A DNA stretch of 64,000 bases from Paenibacillus vietnamensis (GCF_020169515.1 NZ_JAHMHW010000009.1:124001-188000), one strand, 5' to 3'; positions 25,974 to 34,180 are shown, numbered from the stretch's first letter. Notes: a model not told the origin generated them from the letters alone. Program-made: numbers and translations.

Positions 25974-26009
25974 GGGATGCATCTCATCACGAATAGGTGA
26001 GCGCATCCC
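25974..26009 (-). terminator. Terminator of the toxin-antitoxin operon
   Basis: GGGATGC pairs with GCATCCC, with an inner TCAC/GTGA stem. On the minus strand it is followed by GTTTTC, about 35 bases after the toxin stop codon. Confidence 0.65.
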
Positions 26010-26043
26010 ATTTACTTATAATCATTATAAAAATTTCGATTTG

Positions 26044-26457
26044 TTACTCGTTCTCTTTAACAACCTTAATTATTTTGATACCATACTGTTCAGCAAACCA
26101 CATCCCCTTATCAAGGGTTAGAAGATCATACTGATTATGTATGGCCGTAGCAACGATTAGGGAATCAGGAGCTTTCACTTTTCGATTTGCTTCTTTTCGT
26201 TGCTCTAATCTGATTTTTCCGGCAATTGTCGCAATCGCATTGTCTACATCGATGAATCGGTTATAACCAATACTTTGAACGGCCTGCCACTCGGAATCAT
26301 TTTTAACACCGCTAAGCAGTTCACATTTCGTTATAACCGAGAAATAAAAATCATACCCGCGATCTTGAAGATTTTGAATCGTCTGGACAATCGAGTGGTT
26401 ATCATTCAGTAAGCCGATGGCGATGTTGGTATCGAGAATGACTCCACTCTTTACCAT
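26044..26457 (-). CDS. vapC: PIN-domain ribonuclease toxin, VapC type
   Basis: A 137-residue PIN-domain protein. Acidic metal-binding residues are visible: Asp9 in VILDTNIAIGLL, Glu in SVITKCELLSG, and Asp in KAPDSLIVATA and LLTLDKGMWF. VapC toxins cleave RNA when freed from their antitoxin. Its start overlaps the antitoxin stop by seven bases, so the pair is co-translated. The target RNA cannot be told from the sequence. The module is flanked by two copies of the hairpin repeat (25886 and 26921). Confidence 0.9.
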   Translation of the reverse strand: MVKSGVILDTNIAIGLLNDNHSIVQTIQNLQDRGYDFYFSVITKCELLSGVKNDSEWQAVQSIGYNRFIDVDNAIATIAGKIRLEQRKEANRKVKAPDSLIVATAIHNQYDLLTLDKGMWFAEQYGIKIIKVVKENE

Positions 26458-26675
26458 TCTCGCCTCATGTCTTCATTTTCCTTTAGCCATTCTTGAGCTC
26501 GCTCATCCGAAATGGTACCACGAATGCTCATTAAATCAGAAATGCCGGCTTCCTCATATTCACTGATCATGTTATTTTTAAGATCGATAACAATACGATC
26601 GCCTTCTTTAACATCGTACTGCCGCAGCAAATCTCTAATTGCATCTACTGTACTCTTATCGATTTTTTTGGCCAT
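26451..26675 (-). CDS. Antitoxin partner of the PIN-domain toxin
   Basis: A 74-residue protein encoded upstream of and overlapping vapC, the usual antitoxin position. It is charged: a possible N-terminal DNA-binding part (MAKKIDKSTVDAIRDLLRQY, then DVKEGDRIVIDLKNN) and an acidic C-terminal part (TISDERAQEWLKENEDMRRE) that could wrap the toxin. AAGGGG precedes the ATG. The family was not recognised; EGDRIVIDL is faintly like the AbrB/SpoVT fold. Autoregulation of the operon is expected by analogy. Confidence 0.8.
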   Translation of the reverse strand: MAKKIDKSTVDAIRDLLRQYDVKEGDRIVIDLKNNMISEYEEAGISDLMSIRGTISDERAQEWLKENEDMRREW

Positions 26676-26920
26676 TGCTTATTTCCCCTTCCATTTTAAT
26701 ATCATTTCCTTTTTTCGTTCAGTATCTGCTCTTTTGATTATAACACTAATGCCGTTTAAGCAATAAGTACAAGAAGCGTCTTTATTGCGCTTCAAGTGTG
26801 GATACTGTCGGCCATCTTTGTGCGCGTACATGGCACTGTTCGATGTATTGAAACCATTCGAGCAAACGCTCGATGCAGGGATTTTTATAAGCGTTTTCTT
26901 TAGAGTGTGTCTCGGAGCAT
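26676..26920. other. Antitoxin promoter region and decayed coding sequence
   Basis: The right end of the antitoxin promoter region lies here. On the minus strand an open stretch of about 35 codons ends at a TAA near 26785 (containing NPCIERLLEWFQYIEQCH), without a start or ribosome binding site. It reads like the C-terminal end of a lost gene that I do not recognise. Confidence 0.35.
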
Positions 26921-26970
26921 AAAAAACATCGCCCAGGGCGCGCGGCCCACAAAGCGATGTACAGATCTTA
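26921..26970 (-). repeat. Hairpin repeat, copy 2
   Basis: ACATCGC and GCGATGT enclose a GC-rich loop; the sequence GGCCCACA and the ending ATCTTA are shared with copy 1. On the minus strand it follows the short frame at 26996-27118 and ends in a T run, so it may act as terminator for the lipoprotein/two-component operon. Confidence 0.65.
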
Positions 26971-26995
26971 ATTCCTGTTATATGCCTCTCGGCTT

Positions 26996-27118
26996 TTACT
27001 CTTCCCCCACCGCAACCGGATTCACCTTATTTACAGTAAGGAAAGATATGCCCTGTCCAACCAGAATCCCCTGCAAGGGCTTGTATTCAAATAAAACCGC
27101 CCACACCGCCACCACCAT
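26996..27118 (-). pseudogene. 40-codon frame ending NPVAVGEE, gene-end remnant
   Basis: A short frame 18 bases downstream of, and in the same direction as, the lipoprotein gene at 27137. It encodes a hydrophobic start (MVVAVWAVLFEYKPLQGILV), then GQGISFLTVNKVNPVAVGEE and a stop. The last 20 bases of coding sequence nearly match the 3' end of the sulfurtransferase gene at 34198 (GNPVAVGD) and the remnant at 31082. It has no good ribosome binding site. Likely the tail of a deleted membrane-protein gene, perhaps of the EamA kind. Confidence 0.4.
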
Positions 27119-27136
27119 TGCCCTAACGATGTAATA

Positions 27137-28252
27137 TTATGGTTGTAAGGAAGTATGAATCTCGACGATGCTGCTGTCGTAGCTGCTGCCGTTCCATACC
27201 GAGTAGGACAGTTTGTTGCCTGAAAGACTCCACGAGGAACTCACGGCGTTCTCAACGTCGGTTGCGATACGGGTCGCTTCACCGGACAGAAGATCGTGGA
27301 CGTACAAGCCTTTTACCGTCGCGCCGCTAACCTCCGCTTGCATACTGTACGCGATCAGCCGCTGATTCGCGGACCAGGAAATTCCGCCAAGCTCCGCTCC
27401 TTCCGCGATCGTCTTCGCGTTCCCTCCATCCATGTCGCAAAGTACAAGCTTCACCCTGGTACCTTCGTATTGCTTCACCAGCAGCTGATTGCCGTCAGGC
27501 GAAGGAATGACGCTGCCCACGGAATCGAGCCCCATATCTTTGGGCTTCTTGGTATCCAGATTGAGCACCTTCAGCGCTTCATCCGCATTGGAGTTGTAGT
27601 AGACGCTGTTGCCGAGCTTGGCTACGATAATCAGTGCGCCTTCGTTCAATTCGTCAAGCGCGGCGATATCGCCATTCGTGGTTGCCGTGTAAGCTCCGCC
27701 TGCATAAGAAGCACCGATGATGTTACCATCATCCGCCCATCCAGCGCTCATGGCTCCCCCGATGGATTCACTAGCCAGACCGAACGACTTCAGCGTTTCC
27801 AGATTCATGACATAATAAGCGGGATCGCCGAGCGTATACTCCTGATAGATGAGATGTTTTTTGTCGGGAGACAAGCTGGCGCCTCCCAAGAACACGTTCT
27901 CCTGTTCCTTCAGCGGCACGAGCTCACCCGTCTTCAGATTGACTCGGTACAAGCTGCGCGGAAAGGAATCCGCCAGTTCCTCCAGCTTCATCTTCGTCAA
28001 CGATTCGTTCTCCTTGGATACAATGACCGTATCCTCGTCCAGCCAGCCGAATATCTCCATCTTCTCGTACCGCTTGATGCCCCCCACCGTAATGGCCGGT
28101 CCGGTTGCCGGCTTCTTATCAATGACGGTGATGGTTTTCCCCGGCTCCCGAATGACCTCGCGATTTTCTCCGTTATCTCCGCTGCAAGCGGTGATGGTAA
28201 GCAGCAATGCGGGGACGCATGCCATAATGGCTACTACTTTTGTTCTGTTCAA
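27137..28252 (-). CDS. Lipoprotein with TolB/WD40-like beta-propeller repeats
   Basis: A 371-residue exported lipoprotein. I chose the TTG at 28252 because AAGGAGG lies eight bases upstream and the product then starts with a clean signal peptide (NRTKVVAIMACVPALLLTIT, lipobox TITAC). A longer frame to 28330 would add 26 residues with no such sense. The mature part has repeated propeller-like blades (GELVPLKEQENVFLGGASLS, PDKKHLIYQEY; SVGSVIPSPDGNQLLVKQYE; GGISWSANQRLIAYS; SSWSLSGNKLSYSVWNG). It follows the sensor kinase gene by 80 bases in the same direction and may be its accessory ligand-binding protein or an output; both are inferences. Confidence 0.82.
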   Translation of the reverse strand: MNRTKVVAIMACVPALLLTITACSGDNGENREVIREPGKTITVIDKKPATGPAITVGGIKRYEKMEIFGWLDEDTVIVSKENESLTKMKLEELADSFPRSLYRVNLKTGELVPLKEQENVFLGGASLSPDKKHLIYQEYTLGDPAYYVMNLETLKSFGLASESIGGAMSAGWADDGNIIGASYAGGAYTATTNGDIAALDELNEGALIIVAKLGNSVYYNSNADEALKVLNLDTKKPKDMGLDSVGSVIPSPDGNQLLVKQYEGTRVKLVLCDMDGGNAKTIAEGAELGGISWSANQRLIAYSMQAEVSGATVKGLYVHDLLSGEATRIATDVENAVSSSWSLSGNKLSYSVWNGSSYDSSIVEIHTSLQP

Positions 28253-28332
28253 TGTGTTCGCCTCCTTGATGCTTACAATACCAACCGAATGTTGCGAATG
28301 AACGAAGAGTTGTTTCCAAGTTGTAAACAATC

Positions 28333-29790
28333 TTATCGAGATTGAGCCCGGAACGTCATTCGGAACGTCGTGCCGTTGTTATCCGACTTCACAATGGAGA
28401 TGCTGCCCCCCTGCGTCTCGGCATACCGCTTCGCCAGCGACAGCCCAAGGCCGGCACCGCCATGCTCCCTGGCTCTGTTCCTATCCACCGTGTAGAAAGC
28501 TTCAAAAATTTTATCCGCGACCTCGTCAGGAACGCCGATCCCTGTGTCGGATATTTCGATGACGACCTCATTGTCCCTGACGAAGTTGCTTATGCAGATG
28601 CGGCCGTCCGTCTTGTTGTATTTGATGGCGTTGTCCAGCAGGTTCGCAAGCACGATATTCATATAATCCTTATCGGCTTCGATGTAGGCTTCGTGCAAAT
28701 CCGTCTCCAAGACGAGGCCAAACTTCTCCATTTTCCCCTTTAAGCTGTGCAGCACCGATTCAATTGTACCCCGTACCTCGAGCTTTTCCTTGTTATACTC
28801 AAAATCGTATTTCTCCATCGCGGACAACTGCAACACCTTCTCCACCATTTCGTAGAGCCTCTGCGTCTCTCCGGCGATATGGGTTTTGGCCGTGGCCAGC
28901 AACTCCTCGTCATCAGGATACATATCGAGCAGATCAAGGTAGGCTTTAATGGAAGTGAGCGGCGTCTTGAACTCATGAGTGACATTGCCGATAAACTCCT
29001 TCTGCTGCCGATCCAGCTCAGATAACTTGCGAACCGCAAGCGCCAGCTTTTCCCGCTCCTCGTCCTTATCACGCATCGTGGCCATGATACGTTCGCTCAT
29101 CGCGGCAATGCCTGCGCCGAGCTCCCCGATCTCGTCCCTCCGCTTCATGTCCGGCGCCGCAAACTGTCCCTCCCGGATACGGCTTACCGTATCGTTCAGT
29201 TTAATGATGCTGAGAGCAAAGGAGTTGAAAAACAAGTAGGCCAAAAGGAAGCTGAGCACGAACACGCCCGCTCCGATGTAGATGAACAATCGCTTGATCT
29301 CCTTGTAAAAGTCTTTATGGTCACGAAGGGAATAATAGAACTGAACAACGCCGACCTGCTCGCCCCCCGCGCGCAGCGGGGTTAAATAATACATAGACTC
29401 CCCTTCCACCAAATAAGCGATCTTGTTCTCCAGCGCATACGCCAGCGTCCGCTTGATACTGCCGGATGGAGGAGCCGCGGCCCTCCTCCCTATGACGGCG
29501 CCGCTCCAATCGTACAGGACGACAGGCTGCCCGCTAATCAGTTCCAGTTGCTTGCCGAATGCCACACCATTGTTCTCCAAAAATGTCTGGGGAACTTTAT
29601 TGGATTGCTCCATGATGGATTGCTCGAAATAAACGTTCGCCGTGTCGGCTTGCTGAGCGAGGAGCCCCTCCGACTGCGCGCGCTGATTCCGCTCGATTCC
29701 CTGCAAGATTAACAGGCTGAGAACGAATACCGTGAGCAGCAGAAGGCCGGCGAGGAACAGGCTGAACTTCAGCTTGATGCTAATTCTCAC
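28333..29790 (-). CDS. Membrane sensor histidine kinase
   Basis: A 485-residue class I kinase, partner of the regulator at 29780. Two membrane segments (SLFLAGLLLLTVFVLSLLIL near the start; IYIGAGVFVLSFLLAYLFF near residue 180) enclose an extracellular domain. HAMP follows, then the dimerisation helix with the phosphorylated His (FIGNVTHEFKTPLTSIKAYL) and the ATPase domain (N box LANLLDNAIKYNK, G1 ISDTGIGVPDEV, G2 HGGAGLGLSLAKRYAETQGG). I chose GTG at 29790, preceded by GGAGG; the start overlaps the regulator by 11 bases. A longer frame up to 29883 lies inside the regulator gene. The signal is unknown. Confidence 0.93.
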   Translation of the reverse strand: MRISIKLKFSLFLAGLLLLTVFVLSLLILQGIERNQRAQSEGLLAQQADTANVYFEQSIMEQSNKVPQTFLENNGVAFGKQLELISGQPVVLYDWSGAVIGRRAAAPPSGSIKRTLAYALENKIAYLVEGESMYYLTPLRAGGEQVGVVQFYYSLRDHKDFYKEIKRLFIYIGAGVFVLSFLLAYLFFNSFALSIIKLNDTVSRIREGQFAAPDMKRRDEIGELGAGIAAMSERIMATMRDKDEEREKLALAVRKLSELDRQQKEFIGNVTHEFKTPLTSIKAYLDLLDMYPDDEELLATAKTHIAGETQRLYEMVEKVLQLSAMEKYDFEYNKEKLEVRGTIESVLHSLKGKMEKFGLVLETDLHEAYIEADKDYMNIVLANLLDNAIKYNKTDGRICISNFVRDNEVVIEISDTGIGVPDEVADKIFEAFYTVDRNRAREHGGAGLGLSLAKRYAETQGGSISIVKSDNNGTTFRMTFRAQSR

Positions 29791-30475
29791 CGTGTCCTCC
29801 GGACGCCCTGTAGCCGATGCCATGGACGGTTTGGATGGTGTCGCCGTAGTCGGGTCCCAGCTTCTTGCGCAGCCGCTGAACATGAATGTCTACCGTACGC
29901 GTACCTCCGTAATAATCCATCCCCCACACCAGGTCCAGCAATTGTTCTCTCTCGTACACCCTGTCGGGATTGGCTGCCAGCAGCGCCATCAGATCGAATT
30001 CCTTGGGCGTAAGCTCCAGCTTGCGTTCTCCCGCCATAACCGTTCTTCTAGCGACGTGCACCTTCACTCCGCCTAGCTGAACCTCAATTGGGTCTTTTTT
30101 CTCTCCGGCAGCCTGAATTCTTCTAAGCAAGGACTTGAGCCGCGCGAGCAGCTCCCGCATGTCGAAGGGCTTCGTCATATAGTCGTCGGCCCCAAGCTCC
30201 AGCCCGAGCACCTTATTTACGATGTCTTCCTTGGCCGTCAGCATGATTACGCCGATTCCGCCTTTGTCATGCAGCTTCTTCAGCACGTCATAGCCGTCCA
30301 TGCCGGGCAGCATCACATCGAGAATGATGGCGTCGGGACGAGTCTCGACAAGACGCTTCGCGGCGGTATCCCCGCGATCGATAACCTCCACTGCGTAACC
30401 TTCGCGCTTCAAAGCATAGGAGATCGCGTCCGAGATCGCTTTTTCGTCTTCGATGACCATTATCTTTGCTTGCAT
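29780..30475 (-). CDS. OmpR/PhoB family response regulator
   Basis: A 231-residue regulator: a receiver domain with acidic pocket (MVIEDEKAISDAISY), phosphoacceptor Asp in DAIILDVMLPGMDGYD and KPFDMREL Lys, then a winged-helix DNA-binding domain (LTPKEFDLMALLAANPDRVY, YYGGTRTVDIHVQRLRKKLG, TVHGIGYRA). I chose ATG at 30475, eight bases after AGGTG; an ATG at 30484 is also in frame. It is the first gene of a three-gene minus-strand operon (regulator, kinase, lipoprotein). Targets are unknown. Confidence 0.93.
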   Translation of the reverse strand: MQAKIMVIEDEKAISDAISYALKREGYAVEVIDRGDTAAKRLVETRPDAIILDVMLPGMDGYDVLKKLHDKGGIGVIMLTAKEDIVNKVLGLELGADDYMTKPFDMRELLARLKSLLRRIQAAGEKKDPIEVQLGGVKVHVARRTVMAGERKLELTPKEFDLMALLAANPDRVYEREQLLDLVWGMDYYGGTRTVDIHVQRLRKKLGPDYGDTIQTVHGIGYRASGGHGEN

Positions 30476-31032
30476 GGCATTCACACCTGCCCCATGTCGT
30501 TATCGTGTGCTCCTATTATAAGCGCTTTCCGGTTGGAACCAAAATCCAATCTTGCAAAATATCGTTACGTGTGTAATTACGTTCGGCAGAATAGACGCTT
30601 ACAACGGCTTCAGAAGCCATGGCCACGGCGACGGTGCCGTATCACGACTTCAGCGAATTCTACGAGCTGACGAACCGGATGGGCGACACCACTACGCCTC
30701 GATGCCATGTACTAGATGCGTCATATAAGCTTACTTAAATGGAAAATAGAATAGAATTACACAGAGTATGTTGAGAAGAGAGAACTGTTATAATAAAGCA
30801 GTCACAGAAAACTTCTTTGTTTGCTGACCCGACCTAGTCTGTAATCGATGGTTGATTCTCTTTTGATTAAGCTTCGAGAAGTTTCTTGTTGTTGGCTCAA
30901 CATCTTCTTTAAGCTTGCAGGGAGTTGCCTTCAGCCGAGAGAGCGCTCGCTTCAGAGCTTCCTGAAAGAATTTTCAGGAGGCTGAGGTTGACTCCGTGTT
31001 GACTTCGACGCCCCTAGGCACAACGCAAAGAA
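30476..31032. other. Intergenic region with gene debris
   Basis: The two-component promoter must lie at its left end. At 30619-30738 a 39-codon plus-strand frame (containing YHDFSEFYELTNRMGD) has no ribosome binding site and looks like debris of an unrecognised gene. From about 30840 the sequence has no frame; TGTTGACTTCGACG at about 30994 recurs at about 33950 and 34112. Confidence 0.4.
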
Positions 31033-31061
31033 GTACATCGCCAGATGAGCGATGTACTTCA
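31033..31061. repeat. Hairpin repeat, copy 3
   Basis: AAGTACATCGC pairs perfectly with GCGATGTACTT. The TACATCGC core, the upstream GTTGACTTCGAC and the downstream sulfurtransferase tail are arranged as at 34110-34270. Confidence 0.7.
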
Positions 31062-31081
31062 AGCCGATACTAATATGCTGT

Positions 31082-31153
31082 TTAAGCCTTTTCCTCGTCC
31101 CCCACCGCAACCGGATTCTCGCTTTCAGAAATTCAATCGCTCCAACTGTTATA
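31082..31153 (-). pseudogene. Sulfurtransferase 3'-end remnant
   Basis: On the minus strand the frame reads NSWSD, a TGA stop, ISESENPVAVGDEEKA and TAA. This aligns with the C-terminus of the intact rhodanese-type protein at 34198-35064 (GSWSDWSSDKGNPVAVGD), with the second Trp codon changed to a stop. Nothing of the rest of the gene is present. It lies on the left side of the ParA-HEPN island while the intact gene lies on the right, in the same direction. Confidence 0.7.
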
Positions 31154-31548
31154 TTCTACTAGAGAGTGTCACTAGCAATTGGCTTGATCTGGGGAAAGCG
31201 CTAAGGAACCTATTTTTATTAGCCTATCGTGGTCATTATGTTCAGCCTTCGGAGGCTAATTCATTCCTTTACTATCACTATGATACGTTTCTACGTATCG
31301 TCGTAAAGGCGAAACTTCTTGCTCTTCGACACCAAAAAATTTCGCCTCACTTGTGATATGCACCAGCTTAAAGGATCTATCGGCAAAAACACGTAAGGAG
31401 CATACCGTGGCTACTCCTTCTTTAAATGACTTATCGATTTGTTAAATTAACTTGATTATTATCTTTCAGTTTATGTTGCGCCTCTTCTGCGGCCAATCCT
31501 TACCTCAACCAACTTTTTTGTACCCCTATAATAGGGTACTGTAGAGCA
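31154..31548. other. Intergenic region left of the A+T-rich island
   Basis: No supported gene. A weak plus-strand hairpin (AAGGAG...CTCCTT, near 31400) and a dyad GTACCCCTATAATAGGGTAC at 31523-31542 are visible; on the minus strand the latter lies just after the frame at 31549 and might be a terminator or binding site. Confidence 0.35.
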
Positions 31549-31857
31549 TTAACTAAATGGTGAAGTACAGAAAAATAAAATCTTCCCTTCTGGTTTCAAG
31601 TAAATAGTAATAGTATCTCCGTCAATCTCTATTTTATCTGGGTTAATATCTTTAGCATAGAAAGAAAATTCGGGTCGATTTGTGTTGTTACTAAGTGAAA
31701 ATCCTGAAATAATACTTGACTCAGGAAGAAGCCTCTTAAAAATTGGAATATCGGTAATATCTTGATTAATACAACCAGAGATAACTCGACATTTCCATAT
31801 AGTTTTAAATTCCTCTATTCGTTTCTTCACATCTTCTAATCTATAAGTAAATTGCAC
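31549..31857 (-). CDS. Hypothetical protein, possibly the C-terminal part of a broken gene
   Basis: A 102-codon frame from a GTG without a good ribosome binding site. The protein (LEDVKKRIEEFKTIWKCRVI, then INPDKIEIDGDTITIYLKPE) is not recognised. Reading upstream in the same frame, an in-frame TGA is followed by about 30 more open codons including SCIDCLHGVDIH, with a CxxC pair but no start codon. The gene may have been longer and then truncated. Base composition is A+T-rich like the ParA and HEPN genes upstream, with which it may have formed an operon. Confidence 0.45.
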   Translation of the reverse strand: MQFTYRLEDVKKRIEEFKTIWKCRVISGCINQDITDIPIFKRLLPESSIISGFSLSNNTNRPEFSFYAKDINPDKIEIDGDTITIYLKPEGKILFFCTSPFS

Positions 31858-31994
31858 ACCACTTGTAATATTTCTTCAATGAATGTCTACACCATGAAGA
31901 CAATCAATACAAGAATAATTATTACCATAATTATTTCTCAGAGCGCACTTTAGAGTAGTTACTGAATATTCTTCAGATCTTTATTTTGCTTAAT

Positions 31995-32603
31995 TTATAA
32001 CTTGACCAAATTATAGATTACTTCTCCTAGTCTATCAATGAAATCAAGCGTAATTTCAACATCTTCTTCCGAAATAGGTTGTCGTTGCAAAAGGCTGTTT
32101 GAGTAATCACCTTCATGCACAATTTGATTCCGGCGAATAGTAATATTTTTCAACATAGTCTTCGTATAGTTCTCATTAAATCCAAGCTCTGAAGAAATCT
32201 TTTGCCATTTATGTTGCTCATTCCAAATATTCGATAATGCATCTGCTATCTTGTCGGGCTCTTGAAAAGATAGGTAACCATGCTTCTGTGTAACCATTTG
32301 TTCGAATAAAAATGTTGCAGATGCTGTATTTTGAGTAAGTTGTAAGTGTGTATCCAATGTAAATCCAAATCCAAGAAATTTGGAGGTTGGAGAGCGAGTT
32401 CCTAAAAATGATTCAACCATTCCTACTCTAACTAAATCATGTATTAACTTATCTAACGCTGAGACAGATTGTGCCCACTGCCACCTCAATAGATCTGAAT
32501 AATCATACGGGGGCTTCACTACATTTTTCAAAAATTGATACAATGCTCTTGAGTTCTTTGTGTCTTCTAAAAGTGACTTAAACAGCGCAAATGATGAATT
32601 CAT
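31995..32603 (-). CDS. HEPN-domain protein, candidate ribonuclease effector
   Basis: A 202-residue mostly helical protein. Near the C-terminus TIRRNQIVHEGD carries the RNxxxH motif (Arg158, Asn159, His163) of HEPN ribonucleases, within the expected four-helix context (WAQSVSALDKLIHDLVRVGM earlier, DVEITLDFIDRLGEVIYNL last). HEPN proteins are frequent RNA-cleaving effectors in toxin-antitoxin and phage-defence systems. Its ATG overlaps the stop of the ParA-like gene (ATGA), so the two are translationally coupled. A+T-rich composition unlike the surrounding genes suggests transfer. Nuclease activity and defence role are inferred; the family around it is not one I can name. Confidence 0.75.
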   Translation of the reverse strand: MNSSFALFKSLLEDTKNSRALYQFLKNVVKPPYDYSDLLRWQWAQSVSALDKLIHDLVRVGMVESFLGTRSPTSKFLGFGFTLDTHLQLTQNTASATFLFEQMVTQKHGYLSFQEPDKIADALSNIWNEQHKWQKISSELGFNENYTKTMLKNITIRRNQIVHEGDYSNSLLQRQPISEEDVEITLDFIDRLGEVIYNLVKL

Positions 32604-33631
32604 TTTACAAGCCCCAAAACAACATTAGCCATACTAGTGAAAATTTGATTAAATCTGTCCCGATTAGCAGCCATCTGTTCTAAAACTGGGCCTGTTTCTC
32701 CTATTTGCTGATCTGTCAAAGCGAATACTGGAACCATTGCAACATTTGCTTTTTGTAATAATGCTCCAAATTCAGATATTTCAGCTAAGCAGTGATTCTC
32801 GAGCCTGCCACCACGTATCAGTTCCGAGATATCGTACGTCATTGAATGTCTTTCGAGTTCTGGCACAAGCTCATCCTCAACGTACGTTTTTATCTCGTCA
32901 ATTTTACCTTGATAAGGTCTCGCGGCCCTTTTATTTCTCAAATTGAACCTTTGCACTATTTCACCAATAAATTTCATTTCTGTACTAGGTAAAGGATAGG
33001 AAGCATCTTTAAATATTTCCCTCGATTGAAGTGACCATCTCTTCCACCGAGGTAGCACAGTCTTTAGAGTTTTTAGTGCCATTATTGAAAATGGATCTGG
33101 ATTTGTAGGAATAATAAATGCATCAGAAGACATGAAAAACGTTTGATTAATTGCACTTAGACCTGGGTTCATGTCAATGAGAACGTAGTCAATATCATAT
33201 TTTTCCGAGCAAAGTCTAATAAGTTCATAAAAAGCACCTGGTAGATTTTGTAAAGTTGAAATTGCATTGTTGCTGTTTAGTGCTAGACTCAATGATGGAT
33301 CGTATTCTGATAAATCCATATGACCTGGAATAAGAAATAAATTAGGATTGTGTTTTGGAATAAAGCAATCAATAGCTGCGATAGGTCTTGGTTTACCCTC
33401 AAAAGCTACTTTCACAGCATCCTTTAAATTCGCTGAGTTAGTAGGTTCATTGGTATAAAAGTCATCGAAATCGTCCCCTAATAATAGGCTAGTCAAATTA
33501 CATTGAGGGTCTGCATCAACCAAAAGCACATTCTTACCAAGTGTGCTTAATTTCCAACCTAAATTATAAGTTGTTGTCGTTTTACTTACTCCACCCTTGT
33601 GGTTAAATAATACAATAGTTTTAGCCTTCAA
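32600..33631 (-). CDS. ParA/MinD-type ATPase of the ParA-HEPN module
   Basis: A 343-residue deviant-Walker ATPase. Walker A is NHKGGVSKTTTTYNLGWKL (residues 10-28), the switch regions are VLLVDADPQCNLTSLLLG and DYVLIDMNPGLSAINQTFFM. The C-terminal part is longer than in plasmid ParA (EDELVPELERHSMTYDISEL and QIGETGPVLEQMAANRDRF). I chose TTG at 33631, eight bases after AAGGGG; GTG codons at 33634 and 33640 are closer to that site. No parB-like gene or parS array is present, so chromosome or plasmid segregation is unlikely. Overlap with the HEPN gene suggests a sensor or regulator of that protein. A+T-rich. Confidence 0.85.
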   Translation of the reverse strand: MKAKTIVLFNHKGGVSKTTTTYNLGWKLSTLGKNVLLVDADPQCNLTSLLLGDDFDDFYTNEPTNSANLKDAVKVAFEGKPRPIAAIDCFIPKHNPNLFLIPGHMDLSEYDPSLSLALNSNNAISTLQNLPGAFYELIRLCSEKYDIDYVLIDMNPGLSAINQTFFMSSDAFIIPTNPDPFSIMALKTLKTVLPRWKRWSLQSREIFKDASYPLPSTEMKFIGEIVQRFNLRNKRAARPYQGKIDEIKTYVEDELVPELERHSMTYDISELIRGGRLENHCLAEISEFGALLQKANVAMVPVFALTDQQIGETGPVLEQMAANRDRFNQIFTSMANVVLGLVK

Positions 33632-34141
33632 CACTAACACCCCTTTATGTACTGTCCCTTTTCGTATCCATATCTTAACAAATTATTGATCTTGCTTTAA
33701 GACTAGGACTATAAAGTATTAGGATTAAAATACCATTATAACCCCTTTCTTGCAAATACTTTTTAATCTGGTTTAACATTATACGCCGTTACTGGTGGTA
33801 TAGTTTCCCACGATTGATTTTAAACTGACGTTATTCAAATTACTACTAACAGGCAGTACCTATTGAGTGTCAGAACGTCTACATGAGTAATATTTGTAAT
33901 TTCAATGACTCTCTACGATTCGAATAAACTTGTTGACTCCATGTTGATTTCAATCACGCACACATAGAGTGTTGACTTCGATGCCAAAGGGTTGAATTAA
34001 CGTGAGGACAAAGCCCTCGGATATGGACATCCGAAAATCATAGTGTCTATTAAAAGTTTACGATTTTGTGTTCAGCTCGGCAATTTCTGAGATTACTTAC
34101 AGCATACGATTGTTAATCCCACGTTGACTTCGACCTAAAAA
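33632..34141. other. Intergenic region right of the ParA-HEPN module
   Basis: It should contain the promoter of the parA-HEPN operon, though no confident boxes were found. No gene is visible. Variants of GTTGACTTCGA occur near 33950 and 34112, echoing the left flank of the island. Confidence 0.4.
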
Positions 34142-34180
34142 ATACATCGCCTTGACCATTCAGTCCACAAGGCGATGTAT
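34142..34180 (-). terminator. Terminator hairpin of the sulfurtransferase gene (hairpin repeat, copy 4)
   Basis: ATACATCGCCTTG pairs perfectly with CAAGGCGATGTAT. On the minus strand a T run follows (A run at 34137-34142 on the plus strand). It lies 17 bases after the sulfurtransferase stop codon. Confidence 0.85.

Noticed and set aside
30619..30738. 39-codon plus-strand frame as a real small gene
   Set aside because: No ribosome binding site and no family; treated as debris within the intergenic region.
31045..31356. 103-codon plus-strand frame near the sulfurtransferase remnant
   Set aside because: It runs antisense through the hairpin repeat and the remnant and matches no family; no convincing ribosome binding site.
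32600..33631. ParA-like gene as sign of an integrated plasmid or of chromosome partition
   Set aside because: No parB-like gene, no parS-like iterons and no replication gene nearby; its partner is a HEPN protein.
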